NCBI RefSeq assembly: GCF_013178945.1
Contig: NZ_JABFDM010000001.1
Span: 806,001-870,000 of the forward strand
Reading direction: 5' to 3'
From: Bradyrhizobium aeschynomenes
GTDB taxonomy: Bacteria; Pseudomonadota; Alphaproteobacteria; Rhizobiales; Xanthobacteraceae
DNA: 64,000 bases
Shown here one piece after another: positions 8,911 through 17,918 of the stretch (the stretch's first letter is position 1; each line of letters opens with the position of its first letter). The notes beneath the pieces are model-generated. The model was given only the letters and a program-made list of their open reading frames with translations, was not told the origin of the DNA and made no database searches. Both the position numbers and the translations under genes were made by a program.

Positions 8911-10046
8911 CGATCGACGATGGCCGCGGGAAAACCAAGCTTTACATGCGAGCGCGTGGTGGGGGAGACGAGGTAGCCCTTGTCGATAAGCGCATTGAGC
9001 ACCGTTCGAGCTTGGCGCGCTTCGTACCCCGTCAGCGCGGGGGCGTTGCCCCTCGCATACTCACCAGCCATGACGGCTTCGCGCAGCAACGGCCAGGAAC
9101 CCTTTGAGAGACGCTTTGCGCGGGTTTCTTCTTCGGTCCAGATCTCCATACGTCTCAGCAGTTCTTCTGGCTCTAAAAGCCCTGCCATGAAGTCGACTTG
9201 GTCGACACAAGTCGTCAGGAAGAATTTGCAGAAGTCGATAAGCCCGGCCATCGTGAGGTTACCGCGGCCGTCTAGGTCGCCGCGACGCGGTTCGTCCGCG
9301 GCCTGGAGGCCGGCTTTATAGTCGGCGACCCTCCGCGCAAGGCCGCGCGAGACGGCCCAGAGTTCGGAGCCTACGTCCAGCTCACGCAGCAATGCATGGG
9401 AAAACAGGCGGGTCACGCGGCCGTTGCCATCGAGAAACGGGTGAATCCACGCCAGCCGATGATGGGAGGCGGCTACGCCGATGATTTTTCGAAGCCTAGA
9501 AAGGTGCTTTGAGGAGTAGCCCTCAGCAAACCGCTCCAGGAACGCGGGGAGATCCTCGGGAGGAGGTGGAATATGCAGGCCGACCTTGACGTGGTCCTTT
9601 CGGAGCTCGCCAGGGATGACCTTGATGGTCTCTTTGGTGGTCGGATGTTCGACGACCAGCAACTCCTCCGGCAGCCGTTCGCAGAAGTTCTTGTGCGTCC
9701 AGATAATGAAATCGACGGGTAGCGCAGGCGAGGGGGCCTCACCGCGGTCGATCATGCGCTGCACTTCAATGTGGGCACGGGCTTCCAATTGCAGGTTACG
9801 GCGCTCCGGCTCTTGAGAAAGGTCGTTGTTGAGTGCCCGGTCGATGTCGATTGGGAGCGTATTGTGGCCTTCGATGAGGTTCGAGTAATAGCAGTTCATT
9901 GAGCGCACCAGATCGCCTACCGAGGCCCGCATGATTGGATGCAGGCGCCCCGCTAGGGTGCTTGCCTTGGCGACCAGGTCGGTGGCCAGATCTTCGAGTT
10001 CCTGCCGATCTTCCGGCAGGAGGGGTTCCATAGCTGAGACGTTCAT
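8874..10046 (-). CDS. Fic/DOC family protein, probable AMPylase with N-terminal inhibitory motif (390 aa)
   Basis: Fic proteins transfer AMP, or a related group, to a target hydroxyl. The complete motif HPFLDGNGR lies at residues 202-210 (catalytic His202). An inhibitory (S/T)xxxE(G/N) motif is present as SNLIEG at residues 55-60, N-terminal to the Fic core, which matches class II self-inhibited Fic proteins. A winged-helix-like C-terminus (about 330-390) follows. Met at 10046 is chosen: the frame opens at 10091, but the extra residues are encoded by a direct repeat. Probably cytosolic and part of the island's defence/toxin zone. Confidence 0.9.
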   Translation of the reverse strand: MNVSAMEPLLPEDRQELEDLATDLVAKASTLAGRLHPIMRASVGDLVRSMNCYYSNLIEGHNTLPIDIDRALNNDLSQEPERRNLQLEARAHIEVQRMIDRGEAPSPALPVDFIIWTHKNFCERLPEELLVVEHPTTKETIKVIPGELRKDHVKVGLHIPPPPEDLPAFLERFAEGYSSKHLSRLRKIIGVAASHHRLAWIHPFLDGNGRVTRLFSHALLRELDVGSELWAVSRGLARRVADYKAGLQAADEPRRGDLDGRGNLTMAGLIDFCKFFLTTCVDQVDFMAGLLEPEELLRRMEIWTEEETRAKRLSKGSWPLLREAVMAGEYARGNAPALTGYEARQARTVLNALIDKGYLVSPTTRSHVKLGFPAAIVDRWFPRLYQPLAG

Positions 10047-10132
10047 TTTGCCGCTTTCTTTGCCACAAAATACTAAAGCAAAAACAGGCACTAAATAAAG
10101 TTTAACGGGCTAGATTTGCCGCTTTCTTTGCC
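10047..10132. repeat. Two 18-bp direct repeats upstream of fic
   Basis: The sequence TTTGCCGCTTTCTTTGCC occurs at 10047-10064, abutting the fic start codon, and again at 10115-10132, 68 bp away. On the fic strand it reads as a purine-rich GGCAAAGAAAGCGG stretch, so the proximal copy also supplies the ribosome-binding region. The AT-rich DNA between the copies is a likely promoter. A repeat at both ends suggests an autoregulatory operator, or a small duplication. Confidence 0.6.
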
Positions 10133-10440
10133 GCTTAGAGGAGCAGAAATCCGCATAACCGTTCGAGGTAAAGGATGGGCTTTCCTTTCCTTAGGCGGCG
10201 GAGCGGGCCGAGGTGGGAGCCTTTGGCCCTGGTTCTCTCCCTGGCCAACTCGCCCAGATCGGAAAACTGGGGAAAATACCCGTAACCGTTGTGCATCGCT
10301 TGACCGGTCTGGGGCCCCGTGTTCTAACTTTGTTCTCGTGAAGAGCGGAACTCGCCCGAACGCCAATCGGCTAGGTCGGTCCGGCTTTGCCCTCCGCTTT
10401 CTGAACAACCGCAGCTGCCCCAGCCTTTCGGACAGGAAAA
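10133..10440. promoter_or_regulatory. Divergent interval between fic and the DUF2130 gene
   Basis: Roughly 310 bp without a convincing gene. It must contain the promoter for the rightward DUF2130 gene, which has CAGGAAAA just before its ATG at 10441. No clear -35/-10 pair was recognised. Confidence 0.4.
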
Positions 10441-12057
10441 ATGCACGAGATCATCTGTCCCCACTGTAGCAAGGCCTTCAAGGTCGACGAGTCCGGCTAT
10501 GCCGAGATCCTGAAGCAGGTCCGAGACGCGGACTTTGACCGGCAGTTGCACGACCGGCTGGAATTGGCCGAGCGGGAAAAACAGCACGCTGTGGAGCTGG
10601 CCACGACCAAGCTCAATAACGATCTGCAGAGGGCCGCAGCTGCCAAGGATGCCGAAATCCAAGAGTTGAAGGCGAAGCTGGAGGGTAGCGAAGTTACTCA
10701 GCGGCTCGCTGTCACCGAGGCGCTCAGTGCCGTGGAGAAAGAGCGTGACACACTCGCGAACGCGCTCGCGCAAGCTGAAAGCGACAAAAAAGCCGCTTCT
10801 GAACTTGCTGAGGCGCTTCTCGCAAGCGAGCTGCACAAAGCCTCCGCCGCTAAGGAAGAGGAGATCCAGGCGCTAAAGTCCAAGCTTGAGGCGAGCGGGG
10901 TTGCTCAGCGGCTCGCCGTAACCGAGGCTCTTAGCGCTGTGGAGAAGGAGCGCGACACGCTCGCGAACGCGCTCAGGCAAGCTGAAAACGACAAAAGAGC
11001 TGCTTCGGAACTTGCTGAGGCGCGTCTGGCCAGCGAACTGCACAAAGTCTCCGCCACTAAGGAGGAAGAGATCCAGGGGCTGAAAGCCAAGCTCGATAGT
11101 GTCGAGCTTGAGAGGAAGCTTGTGCTCGCCGAAGCGGTCAGCGCAGTCGAAAAAGAACGCGACGAGCTCAAGAACGGCATCAAGCAGGCAGAGCTTGAGA
11201 AACAGCTGGCCGAGAAATCTCTCAAGGACAGGTACGAAATGCAGATTAAGGATCGTGATGACACGATTGAACGTCTCAAAGATATGAAGTCTCGTCTCTC
11301 GACTAAAATGATCGGCGAGACACTGGAACAGCACTGCGAGATTGAGTTCAACCGGGTGCGATCGATGGCCTTTCCGCGGGCGTATTTCGAGAAGGACAAC
11401 GACGCGCGGACCGGCAGTAAGGGTGATTATATCTTTCGCGATTCGGACGAAGCCGGTACCGAGATCATCTCGATTATGTTCGAAATGAAAAACGAGAGCG
11501 ACAAGACAGCAACAAAGAGCAGGAACGAAGACTTCCTCAAGGAACTCGACCGGGATCGCGTCGAAAAAGGATGCGAATATGCGATCCTGGTGTCGCTGCT
11601 TGAACCTGACAGCGAGCTCTATAATGCCGGCATAGTCGACGTGTTCCATCGCTATCCGAAGATGTATGTAGTACGACCGCAATTCTTTCTGCCGATCATC
11701 ACGCTTCTGCGGAATGCGGCTGTTAACTCCCTGAAGTACAAGACGGAGCTGGCGCTCGTTAAAGCGCAGAATATCGACATCACACAGTTTGAAAATCAGC
11801 TTGAGACGTTCAAGAGCGGGTTCGCAAAGAATTACGACCTCGCTTCGAGGCACTTCCAAACGGCGATCAATGAGATTGATAAGTCCATCGATCATCTCCA
11901 GAAAACAAAAGACGCTCTGATAGGCGCTGACCGCAACCTCCGCCTTGCGAACGACAAAGCGCAGGACGTGACAATCAAGAAACTGACCCGCGCTAACCCC
12001 ACCATGGCTGCGAAATTCGCAGATCTCAAAAACCATACCGTACCGGCTGTCGACTAG
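10441..12057 (+). CDS. DUF2130 domain protein with duplicated coiled coil (538 aa)
   Basis: Begins with a CPHC half zinc-ribbon (residues 6-9), then a long coiled coil (about 35-290) and a C-terminal DUF2130 domain (about 295-450) containing GSKGDYIF and [13 protein letters not shown]. The D...ExK arrangement (GDYI...FEMKNE) resembles a PD-(D/E)XK nuclease core, but family function is not established. The coiled coil carries two copies of a 69-residue unit (from residues 85 and 154). It lies 106 bp before the RloC-like gene on the same strand, so the two may be co-expressed. Confidence 0.85.
   Translation: MHEIICPHCSKAFKVDESGYAEILKQVRDADFDRQLHDRLELAEREKQHAVELATTKLNNDLQRAAAAKDAEIQELKAKLEGSEVTQRLAVTEALSAVEKERDTLANALAQAESDKKAASELAEALLASELHKASAAKEEEIQALKSKLEASGVAQRLAVTEALSAVEKERDTLANALRQAENDKRAASELAEARLASELHKVSATKEEEIQGLKAKLDSVELERKLVLAEAVSAVEKERDELKNGIKQAELEKQLAEKSLKDRYEMQIKDRDDTIERLKDMKSRLSTKMIGETLEQHCEIEFNRVRSMAFPRAYFEKDNDARTGSKGDYIFRDSDEAGTEIISIMFEMKNESDKTATKSRNEDFLKELDRDRVEKGCEYAILVSLLEPDSELYNAGIVDVFHRYPKMYVVRPQFFLPIITLLRNAAVNSLKYKTELALVKAQNIDITQFENQLETFKSGFAKNYDLASRHFQTAINEIDKSIDHLQKTKDALIGADRNLRLANDKAQDVTIKKLTRANPTMAAKFADLKNHTVPAVD
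10693..11106 (+). repeat. 207-bp tandem duplication inside the DUF2130 gene
   Basis: Unit 1 (10693-10899) and unit 2 (10900-11106) encode 69-residue coiled-coil segments, both starting with a V(T/A)[16 protein letters not shown] motif. The copies differ at many silent sites, so the duplication is not recent. A weaker third unit begins near 11107 ([20 protein letters not shown]). The change in length would alter rod length without breaking the heptad pattern. Confidence 0.85.
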
Positions 12058-12163
12058 CAGTTCGCCAAACCTGACTGTGGATAATCAGAATCAACCTGCG
12101 CGTGCCTAGACATTTCGATATACGAATAAGCTGCATAAATTTCTATCAAACAAGGCGAGGGAG

Positions 12164-14836
12164 ATGGCACAGGAAAACCTGTTCGCCTGGTTTCAGGGGC
12201 GTCCTGCTTGGCAGCAGGCGCTAGCCAGCGCCCTTGTCGCTTCCACCGAACTATCGACCGCGGATTTTGAGAAGTTCAGCACGGCGCTTAAACAGGACTA
12301 CGGCCTTGCCGAAGGCAGTCCTCCCGAATGGCCCACTATCACGAAGGCACAGCTGAAAAGCGACGCGGCGTCCGCACCGGTCACCATTTTAGGTTCAATC
12401 GGCCCGTTAAAGCACATTGATCGGCTCGCGGCCGACCAACCCCCGTTGAGGTTTGCCAAGGCAGGCATCACGCTTATTTATGGCGCGAATGGCTCAGGAA
12501 AGAGCGGCTATTGCCGCATCGCAAAGAGGCTATGTCGCTGCCTGCATGACGTGGCCCTTCGAGGGAATGTGTACGCCCCTGAAAGCGGAGCGCCCCGCGA
12601 AATCCAGCTTACATTCGGCGTGCAGGGCCAGGAGAAGAAAAGCGTTACGTGGAATGACGACAGCGAGCCGCCGGAAGAACTCGGCCGAATATCTGTCTTT
12701 GACAGCGATGCCGCAGGACTCTACGTCGACAGCGAACGAAAGATCGAATTCCTGCCGTTTGAACTAGCGCTGATGACGAGGTTCGTCGCGGCGCTCAAGA
12801 CGTTGGAAACCGGGTTTGAAGCGGAGCTAGATCAAATCAAACCCCTCTTAAAATCGCCTCTGCCTACGGGATACGGCACTGAGACCGCCGCGGCCAAGCT
12901 CATCGCGAGACTGCTCCCCGATGGCCCTCTCCCGACGGAAGCTGACTTGCGCGCGGTCGCGGTGTGGGATGAGGACCTTGAGGCGGAACTGCTAGCCCTT
13001 GTAAAGGAAGCCAAAACAGACCCCGCGCTTCTGCTCAAGCTCACGCAATCTGTTGCCTCCACGACAACTGAGCTCTCCACGGAGGTCGAGTCGGCGATCG
13101 CGGTGGTGGGCGACGAATACGTCTCCAGATTGCGGGCTGAACGCAACGTTGCGCGCGAGACCCGCGCGGCCGCGAAGGCCGTTGCCGATGGGTTACTTGA
13201 CGGCGCCGTCGTTCCGAATCTCGGCACGGACCAATGGCGTCAAATGTTGGTCCATGCGCGACAGTTCGCCGCCGAGGCGTTCCCGGCCGTGGCGGCGCCA
13301 CAGCTGGCAAATTCGGATGTGTGTGTCCTCTGTCATCAGCCCCTGACGCCAGCGGCGCGCGAGCGCCTCGAACAGTTCGATACCTATCTGATGGGCAAAG
13401 CCAACGAGGATGCCGAAAACGCGCAGAAAGCGTTCCAGACATCCATGAGTGCCGTCCGACAGTTCACCTGCGACAGCGAAGAACAATACGCCGCCCGTTT
13501 GAAGACCTATGTCGACGGCTCTCCCGAGCGGGCGGCCCTCGTTGGTCGTGTTATAGGCTTCCTTCACGCTGCCAAAGCCCGGAGCGAGGCGATCGTTCAG
13601 GCCTTTAAAGCCCAGGATGACGCAGCGCTCAATGCTCTTCCGCCCATTGATGTCGCGATACTCACCGAACTCGAGGCTCATTTGGCAAGCCTCAATCAGC
13701 TCGCCACGACCTACCAGCCGACGCCAGAACAGGCGTCAGCCCAAGCCAAGGTGGCGGTCCGCATTGCCGCACTAGAAGCCCAAAAGAAGTTTGCGTCGGA
13801 TATTGATATCTTCGTGCAGCGTTTAATGGCGTTGGAGCGCCAGGCGAAAACCAAGCTCTGCATAGAGGCTTGCGCGACCGGGCCCATCACGGCGTTCATC
13901 ACGCGGCTGCGCCGGCAGCAGCTGACGCCGACGTTGCGTGACAATTTTAAAGCAGAAGTAAAAGCGTTCGATCTTGAACATCTACCGCTCGATCTGTCCG
14001 ATCGCGCTCAGGCCGGTGTCAGCAAAGTCCAAATTGGCCTCGAAACCAAGCAGATGATTAAGCGTAATAGCGACATTCTGAGTGAAGGCGAGAAGCGGGC
14101 GTTGGCGCTCGCCGGTTTTCTGGCCGAAGCCAAGGAAATCGGCGCTTCCCATGGCATCGTTATCGACGATCCCGTTTCGTCTCTGGACCATTCCCGGATT
14201 GAGGCGGTTGCTAAGCGGCTTGTCGAAGAAGCGAAGACTGGGCGCCAAGTCATCATCTTCACCCACAATCTCGTTTTCCATTATGCCGTCCGTTCAGCGG
14301 CGCGGGGCGTTCCGCTGCGTGAAGAGTGGATCGCTAAACATCCCGACGGACGTTTCGGTGTCATCGACGAAGGTCAGAAGCCCTGGATTTCCTTGGACTG
14401 CAAGCGACGTATTGGCCAGATTAGCGAGCTGATTACGGCAAACAAAAAGGCCTATTCAGAAACGGATGAGACGTGCCGGCCTTTCGTGACCAAGGTTTAC
14501 ACCAAGCTTCGGGAGACCTGGGAGCACACTGTCGAAGAAATCCTCTTTGCTGACGTCATTGGCCGCTTCCGGCCGGATGTTCAAACGCAGAGACTGCGAA
14601 TGGCTAAAGTTGAAGAGGCGGATTATGAGGCCGTCTACGAAGGAATGACTCGGTGCTCCAGATATTCCGGACACGACCAGGCCATGGAAAGTCCGCCGGA
14701 TTTGCCAAAAATGTCAGAAATATTAGCCGATTTCGAGGCTCTTAAGGTGTTTGTAAGCCAGGCCAATGCTCGGAAACAAAGTCTCGATCAAAATAACAAA
14801 AAGCTATCCGAGCCGCTGGTCGCCGAGCTTCTTTAA
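12164..14836 (+). CDS. RloC/PrrC-like AAA ATPase with zinc hook and HEPN-type C-terminus (890 aa)
   Basis: SMC/Rad50-like ABC ATPase (AAA_13 type). Walker A is GANGSGKS at residues 107-114; the hook CVLC is at 387-390 within a long coiled coil; the ABC signature LSEGEK is at 639-644; Walker B VIDDPVSSLD covers Asp668-Asp669 and is followed by a switch-His segment IIFTHN. The C-terminal ~150 residues contain RETWE (783-787) and an R-x6-H pair (Arg830, His837), as in HEPN ribonucleases. RloC and PrrC combine these parts to cut tRNA anticodon loops during phage attack; the same role is inferred here. No restriction-modification genes lie nearby. Confidence 0.8.
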   Translation: MAQENLFAWFQGRPAWQQALASALVASTELSTADFEKFSTALKQDYGLAEGSPPEWPTITKAQLKSDAASAPVTILGSIGPLKHIDRLAADQPPLRFAKAGITLIYGANGSGKSGYCRIAKRLCRCLHDVALRGNVYAPESGAPREIQLTFGVQGQEKKSVTWNDDSEPPEELGRISVFDSDAAGLYVDSERKIEFLPFELALMTRFVAALKTLETGFEAELDQIKPLLKSPLPTGYGTETAAAKLIARLLPDGPLPTEADLRAVAVWDEDLEAELLALVKEAKTDPALLLKLTQSVASTTTELSTEVESAIAVVGDEYVSRLRAERNVARETRAAAKAVADGLLDGAVVPNLGTDQWRQMLVHARQFAAEAFPAVAAPQLANSDVCVLCHQPLTPAARERLEQFDTYLMGKANEDAENAQKAFQTSMSAVRQFTCDSEEQYAARLKTYVDGSPERAALVGRVIGFLHAAKARSEAIVQAFKAQDDAALNALPPIDVAILTELEAHLASLNQLATTYQPTPEQASAQAKVAVRIAALEAQKKFASDIDIFVQRLMALERQAKTKLCIEACATGPITAFITRLRRQQLTPTLRDNFKAEVKAFDLEHLPLDLSDRAQAGVSKVQIGLETKQMIKRNSDILSEGEKRALALAGFLAEAKEIGASHGIVIDDPVSSLDHSRIEAVAKRLVEEAKTGRQVIIFTHNLVFHYAVRSAARGVPLREEWIAKHPDGRFGVIDEGQKPWISLDCKRRIGQISELITANKKAYSETDETCRPFVTKVYTKLRETWEHTVEEILFADVIGRFRPDVQTQRLRMAKVEEADYEAVYEGMTRCSRYSGHDQAMESPPDLPKMSEILADFEALKVFVSQANARKQSLDQNNKKLSEPLVAELL

Positions 14837-14902
14837 AGCGCCAATTTCAAAAGTTGGATCAAAAATCGATCGGGCCGTAACATCAAGCATCCTTGCGAGT
14901 GG

Positions 14903-16057
14903 TTAGTTTGCCGACGTCTCGAGGTGAGCAGGCGAAAGTTGCTTTGGAAGCAGCGGCAGCGGTGCAGGCCGCGCGATTGGTCGCCGCCTGGGGGGCAGCG
15001 GTACTACGGCCGGAGCAACGCTCGCCGTGATTTCGTGTCCATCCGACTTCCGAAGCCGAATTTCAATGCGGCGCCGTTCCTTGATGTTTGCGGGTATTCC
15101 CTGAATCGCGAGTGTCTCATCCGTATTCACCAACTGCGCGCCGGAGAGGGGTATCAGCTTGTACTTTGAAAGCGGACTTTGCCTCAGTGCGCTCACAACT
15201 GATACCGCGCGAGCCAATCCCAATCCGGCGTTGTCTGCAGGAACGAGGCTCGCGATATTGGCGGTATTCTTCAGGACGGAAGCCAGATTCCAGTCGAGAT
15301 TGGACTGGTGCGCTCCGAGTGGCTGCTCGTCCGTATGGCCAACCACTTCGATAACGTCGACATCGTATTGATCAATCAACTTTTGAACGTCGGATACTTT
15401 GTTGAGAAGCTTGTCGCGAAACTCTGGCGTGAGCTCGGCGCTGCCGCTCTTGAAGAAATACCCACCGGCCTCGCTCAGACTGATGATCGGTGGCCATTGG
15501 TGACCGGATGGGCCTGCGCCTGCTGCTCCGCGATTGATGGCGTCGAGGATCGTCTGAGTGGACGGAGGTGGCTCGCCCGGCTTGGTCACCGCTTTATTGA
15601 TTATGGCCATTGCATTCGCGTCCTTCACCGCCTTCTCGACATCGACATCGTTGGCCTTCATTGTGTTGATTTCAGCTATCCGGTCTCGAAGCTCCTTGAG
15701 CGACAATCCAGATTTCTCCAGCTCATCTGCAGTCGCGCGACCCTCCACTAGCTCCCGCCAGTACTGTTCGATGACTTGTGGGTCGCCACTTCGTGCAAAG
15801 GTCTTTAATTTCTCAACTAGCGTCTCGCTCTTGAGAGCGTCGACCATATCCTGGTCACGCCGATTGTCAGCCAGCAGCTGCTCGACCCGATGTTCGGCCT
15901 TGGCACGTTTTTCCTGCTCTTTTCGCAGGAAAGCGGCCATGGCGATGAGCAGGCAAAATACCAGGAGCAGCATGATCTCGGCCATCGTGAGCCCGAGAAC
16001 CAGGCCCTGCCGATATGATGAACCCTGCCTGACGATTTGACCATTCATTACGGACAC
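14903..16057 (-). CDS. MotB/ZorB-like OmpA-family membrane protein (384 aa)
   Basis: Last gene of the five-gene operon. One N-terminal membrane helix (about residues 19-44) begins with an acidic residue (LTMAEIMLLL, Glu27), where MotB/ZorB carry the proton-accepting Asp. A periplasmic coiled region follows, then an OmpA-like peptidoglycan-binding domain (about 195-335) with EVVGHTDEQP and RRIEIRL. A Pro-rich tail ends the protein. With the MotA-like neighbour it should form a proton-driven stator-like unit anchored to the cell wall. The start is GTG at 16057 or ATG at 16048. Confidence 0.82.
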   Translation of the reverse strand: MSVMNGQIVRQGSSYRQGLVLGLTMAEIMLLLVFCLLIAMAAFLRKEQEKRAKAEHRVEQLLADNRRDQDMVDALKSETLVEKLKTFARSGDPQVIEQYWRELVEGRATADELEKSGLSLKELRDRIAEINTMKANDVDVEKAVKDANAMAIINKAVTKPGEPPPSTQTILDAINRGAAGAGPSGHQWPPIISLSEAGGYFFKSGSAELTPEFRDKLLNKVSDVQKLIDQYDVDVIEVVGHTDEQPLGAHQSNLDWNLASVLKNTANIASLVPADNAGLGLARAVSVVSALRQSPLSKYKLIPLSGAQLVNTDETLAIQGIPANIKERRRIEIRLRKSDGHEITASVAPAVVPLPPRRRPIARPAPLPLLPKQLSPAHLETSAN

Positions 16058-16063
16058 GGCGTC

Positions 16064-17077
16064 TTACCTTGTGTTGTGATCCCACGGTCCTGTCGCGTAC
16101 CGCTGCGCATTCTCTGCCCGGATCTCTTGCATCAGGCCGTTGAGCGCCCCGGCTATGGCTTGCGTTTGTGCAAGCTTCTCGTCGATGGCGTTTGCCTGAA
16201 TCTCCGCACTCTTGCTAAACGAGTTTACCGCGCGCGTAAGGCCTTGAACCATAGGTGCGAGCTTGATCTCAATGATATGCTCAGGTGTCTGCAGAGAGGC
16301 CAACTTGTTCACGACGGCATCGATGGCCTTTACGATGCTAGCCGTGCTCTTTGAAAGCCGGTCTCCCTCATTAGCTAACTGCTTGGATACCGCTTCCAGC
16401 GTCTCAACAACATGGTCGTTCATCGTGTTGAGCGCCTCTCCAGACCGTTTTGATGCTTCCTCAAGGGGTTGACGGGCCGTCACTGCAAAATCCTTTATTT
16501 CACTTGCCAGTTCCTTGCGGGTCTCGCCCAGGGTCTCCTTCAGTTCGTCAAGCGCATCGCTGATCGATTGTTGGGCCATTCTTCTGAAGTAGCCGAATTC
16601 AAGAATAGTGCTTTCCAGCTCCCGTTTCACCTTCCGGGAGGCCTGAGCCAGTTCCATCCGGGCAGTCGCCTCTACTTCGACCGGGTCGCGGCGCATCTGG
16701 TTGAAAAAAATCCGAAGCGCGATGCCGGCGATCGTCGATGCGATAGCAATGCCGAAATTCTTGACGATCTGCTCGGCCGCTCCCTCGGACGAGAATTGGT
16801 AAAGCGAAACGGCGAGGCTGGTAAGCGTAAACAGAAAGCCCATGTAGTAGAGGTTGTCACCGGATTGATCGTCACGCAGGCGAAATAGACGCGCTGTGCC
16901 GAGCACCACCGCGTAGCCGACCATGATCAGCACCGGCACGGTTGTAACTTGTGCGGCGCTGAAATCATGGAGCTTCGCGAACGTGATGTAGCCGCTCCCG
17001 GCAAGGACAACACCGAAGAACAGCAGGCCGTTGATTAAGCCTGGCGGGAGTGCTCCGGTCTTAGCATTGGGATCCAT
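16064..17077 (-). CDS. MotA/ZorA-like proton-channel subunit with long cytoplasmic tail (337 aa)
   Basis: Four membrane helices are visible at about residues 13-34, 44-65, 76-95 and 106-124. The last two have small/polar residues (FTLTSLAVSLYQF, IAIASTIAGIALRIFF) like MotA/ExbB/TolQ pore helices. Residues about 130-337 form a long helical/coiled tail, as in ZorA, whose tail projects into the cytoplasm. It starts 4 bp after the vWA-like gene and ends 6 bp before the MotB-like gene. Flagellar genes are absent here, which argues against a flagellar stator. Confidence 0.78.
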   Translation of the reverse strand: MDPNAKTGALPPGLINGLLFFGVVLAGSGYITFAKLHDFSAAQVTTVPVLIMVGYAVVLGTARLFRLRDDQSGDNLYYMGFLFTLTSLAVSLYQFSSEGAAEQIVKNFGIAIASTIAGIALRIFFNQMRRDPVEVEATARMELAQASRKVKRELESTILEFGYFRRMAQQSISDALDELKETLGETRKELASEIKDFAVTARQPLEEASKRSGEALNTMNDHVVETLEAVSKQLANEGDRLSKSTASIVKAIDAVVNKLASLQTPEHIIEIKLAPMVQGLTRAVNSFSKSAEIQANAIDEKLAQTQAIAGALNGLMQEIRAENAQRYATGPWDHNTR

Positions 17078-17081
17078 GCGG

Positions 17082-17918
17082 CTATGCTCCCTGCAGACGT
17101 TTGATGGCGCCGACCCGGCCGCGGTTGTCCGAGATCCATTCGGCCCAGAACTTCATGAGCTGGGCGTCGTCGATAATGGACTTTCCGTTCGCCTGCCTGT
17201 TTACAAGGTGAACGAAAACCGTCGCGCCATGTAGATCGGTTTGGTACTTCAAATAGCTAGGCGACTTCTTGTAGCGCAGATAGGACAAATCTCCCGCGCG
17301 AGGGTACTGGCTGTAGTCTTTGGTGGACTCGATCATATCCGAGATGACGTAGAGCGTCTTCTTCGCGTCCTGCGCTGCGGTCCCGGAAAACTCATCAATG
17401 GCGACGTCCTGGATTGCTCCCATTATCGGCGAGGCATTGGCCCTGGCGGGACCGACGCTGTTCTTGATTGCCTCCGTCGCGGGCTTGCGGAAGCTTTCGA
17501 TCCAGCGCAACCGAGCCAGGCGCAGATTGTCGGTCCATTCACTCAGCCCCGCTCCATCGCCAGGGTTACACCTGGAGAATATTGAACGGCTGCGCTGGCC
17601 TGCGATATCGAGGACGCGGATATCGAGCTTATGAAGGGGCGGCAGCGTGGTGACAATTTCGTTGAGCAAGCCGAGTACATCGTGACGCGTGGTCTCGGGC
17701 AGATCATCTGAGGTGTCGACGAGCACGACCGTGATCCCTTTTGGGCCGGTCACCGGACAAAGGCTTTGTGTATCCAGAGCCGGCCGCCGCTCTGCGAACA
17801 AGTAGAAATAAGCGAGTGCGCCGCCACAGGAGATCGCGAGCACGAAGAGAGTGATTCCGATCACACCCGCCCAGCCAATGCCAGGTGCACTGCGCCGCCT
17901 GGGACGAGGTCTAGCCAC
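17082..17918 (-). CDS. Membrane-anchored vWA-like protein (278 aa)
   Basis: An Arg/Pro-rich cytoplasmic start, one membrane helix (about residues 15-40), then a domain beginning GITVVLVDTSDD that looks like a vWA fold with a degenerate metal site (DTSDD instead of DxSxS) and a later ISDMIES strand-end Asp. The frame opens at 17975, but GTG at 17918 has a strong GGAGG seven bases upstream and overlaps the previous stop by 8 bp (GTGGCTAG), so I choose it. Probably a structural or signalling partner of the MotA/MotB-like pair. Family not recognised. Confidence 0.7.
   Translation of the reverse strand: MARPRPRRRSAPGIGWAGVIGITLFVLAISCGGALAYFYLFAERRPALDTQSLCPVTGPKGITVVLVDTSDDLPETTRHDVLGLLNEIVTTLPPLHKLDIRVLDIAGQRSRSIFSRCNPGDGAGLSEWTDNLRLARLRWIESFRKPATEAIKNSVGPARANASPIMGAIQDVAIDEFSGTAAQDAKKTLYVISDMIESTKDYSQYPRAGDLSYLRYKKSPSYLKYQTDLHGATVFVHLVNRQANGKSIIDDAQLMKFWAEWISDNRGRVGAIKRLQGA

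Noticed and set aside
12164..14836. Septu or Gabija ATPase
   Set aside because: No HNH (PtuB) or UvrD-like helicase gene follows, and the zinc hook plus C-terminal HEPN-like motifs fit RloC better.
14903..17077. Flagellar stator MotAB or Tol/Exb energy system
   Set aside because: No flagellar, TolA/TolB or TonB genes nearby; the MotA-like tail and operon partners do not fit.
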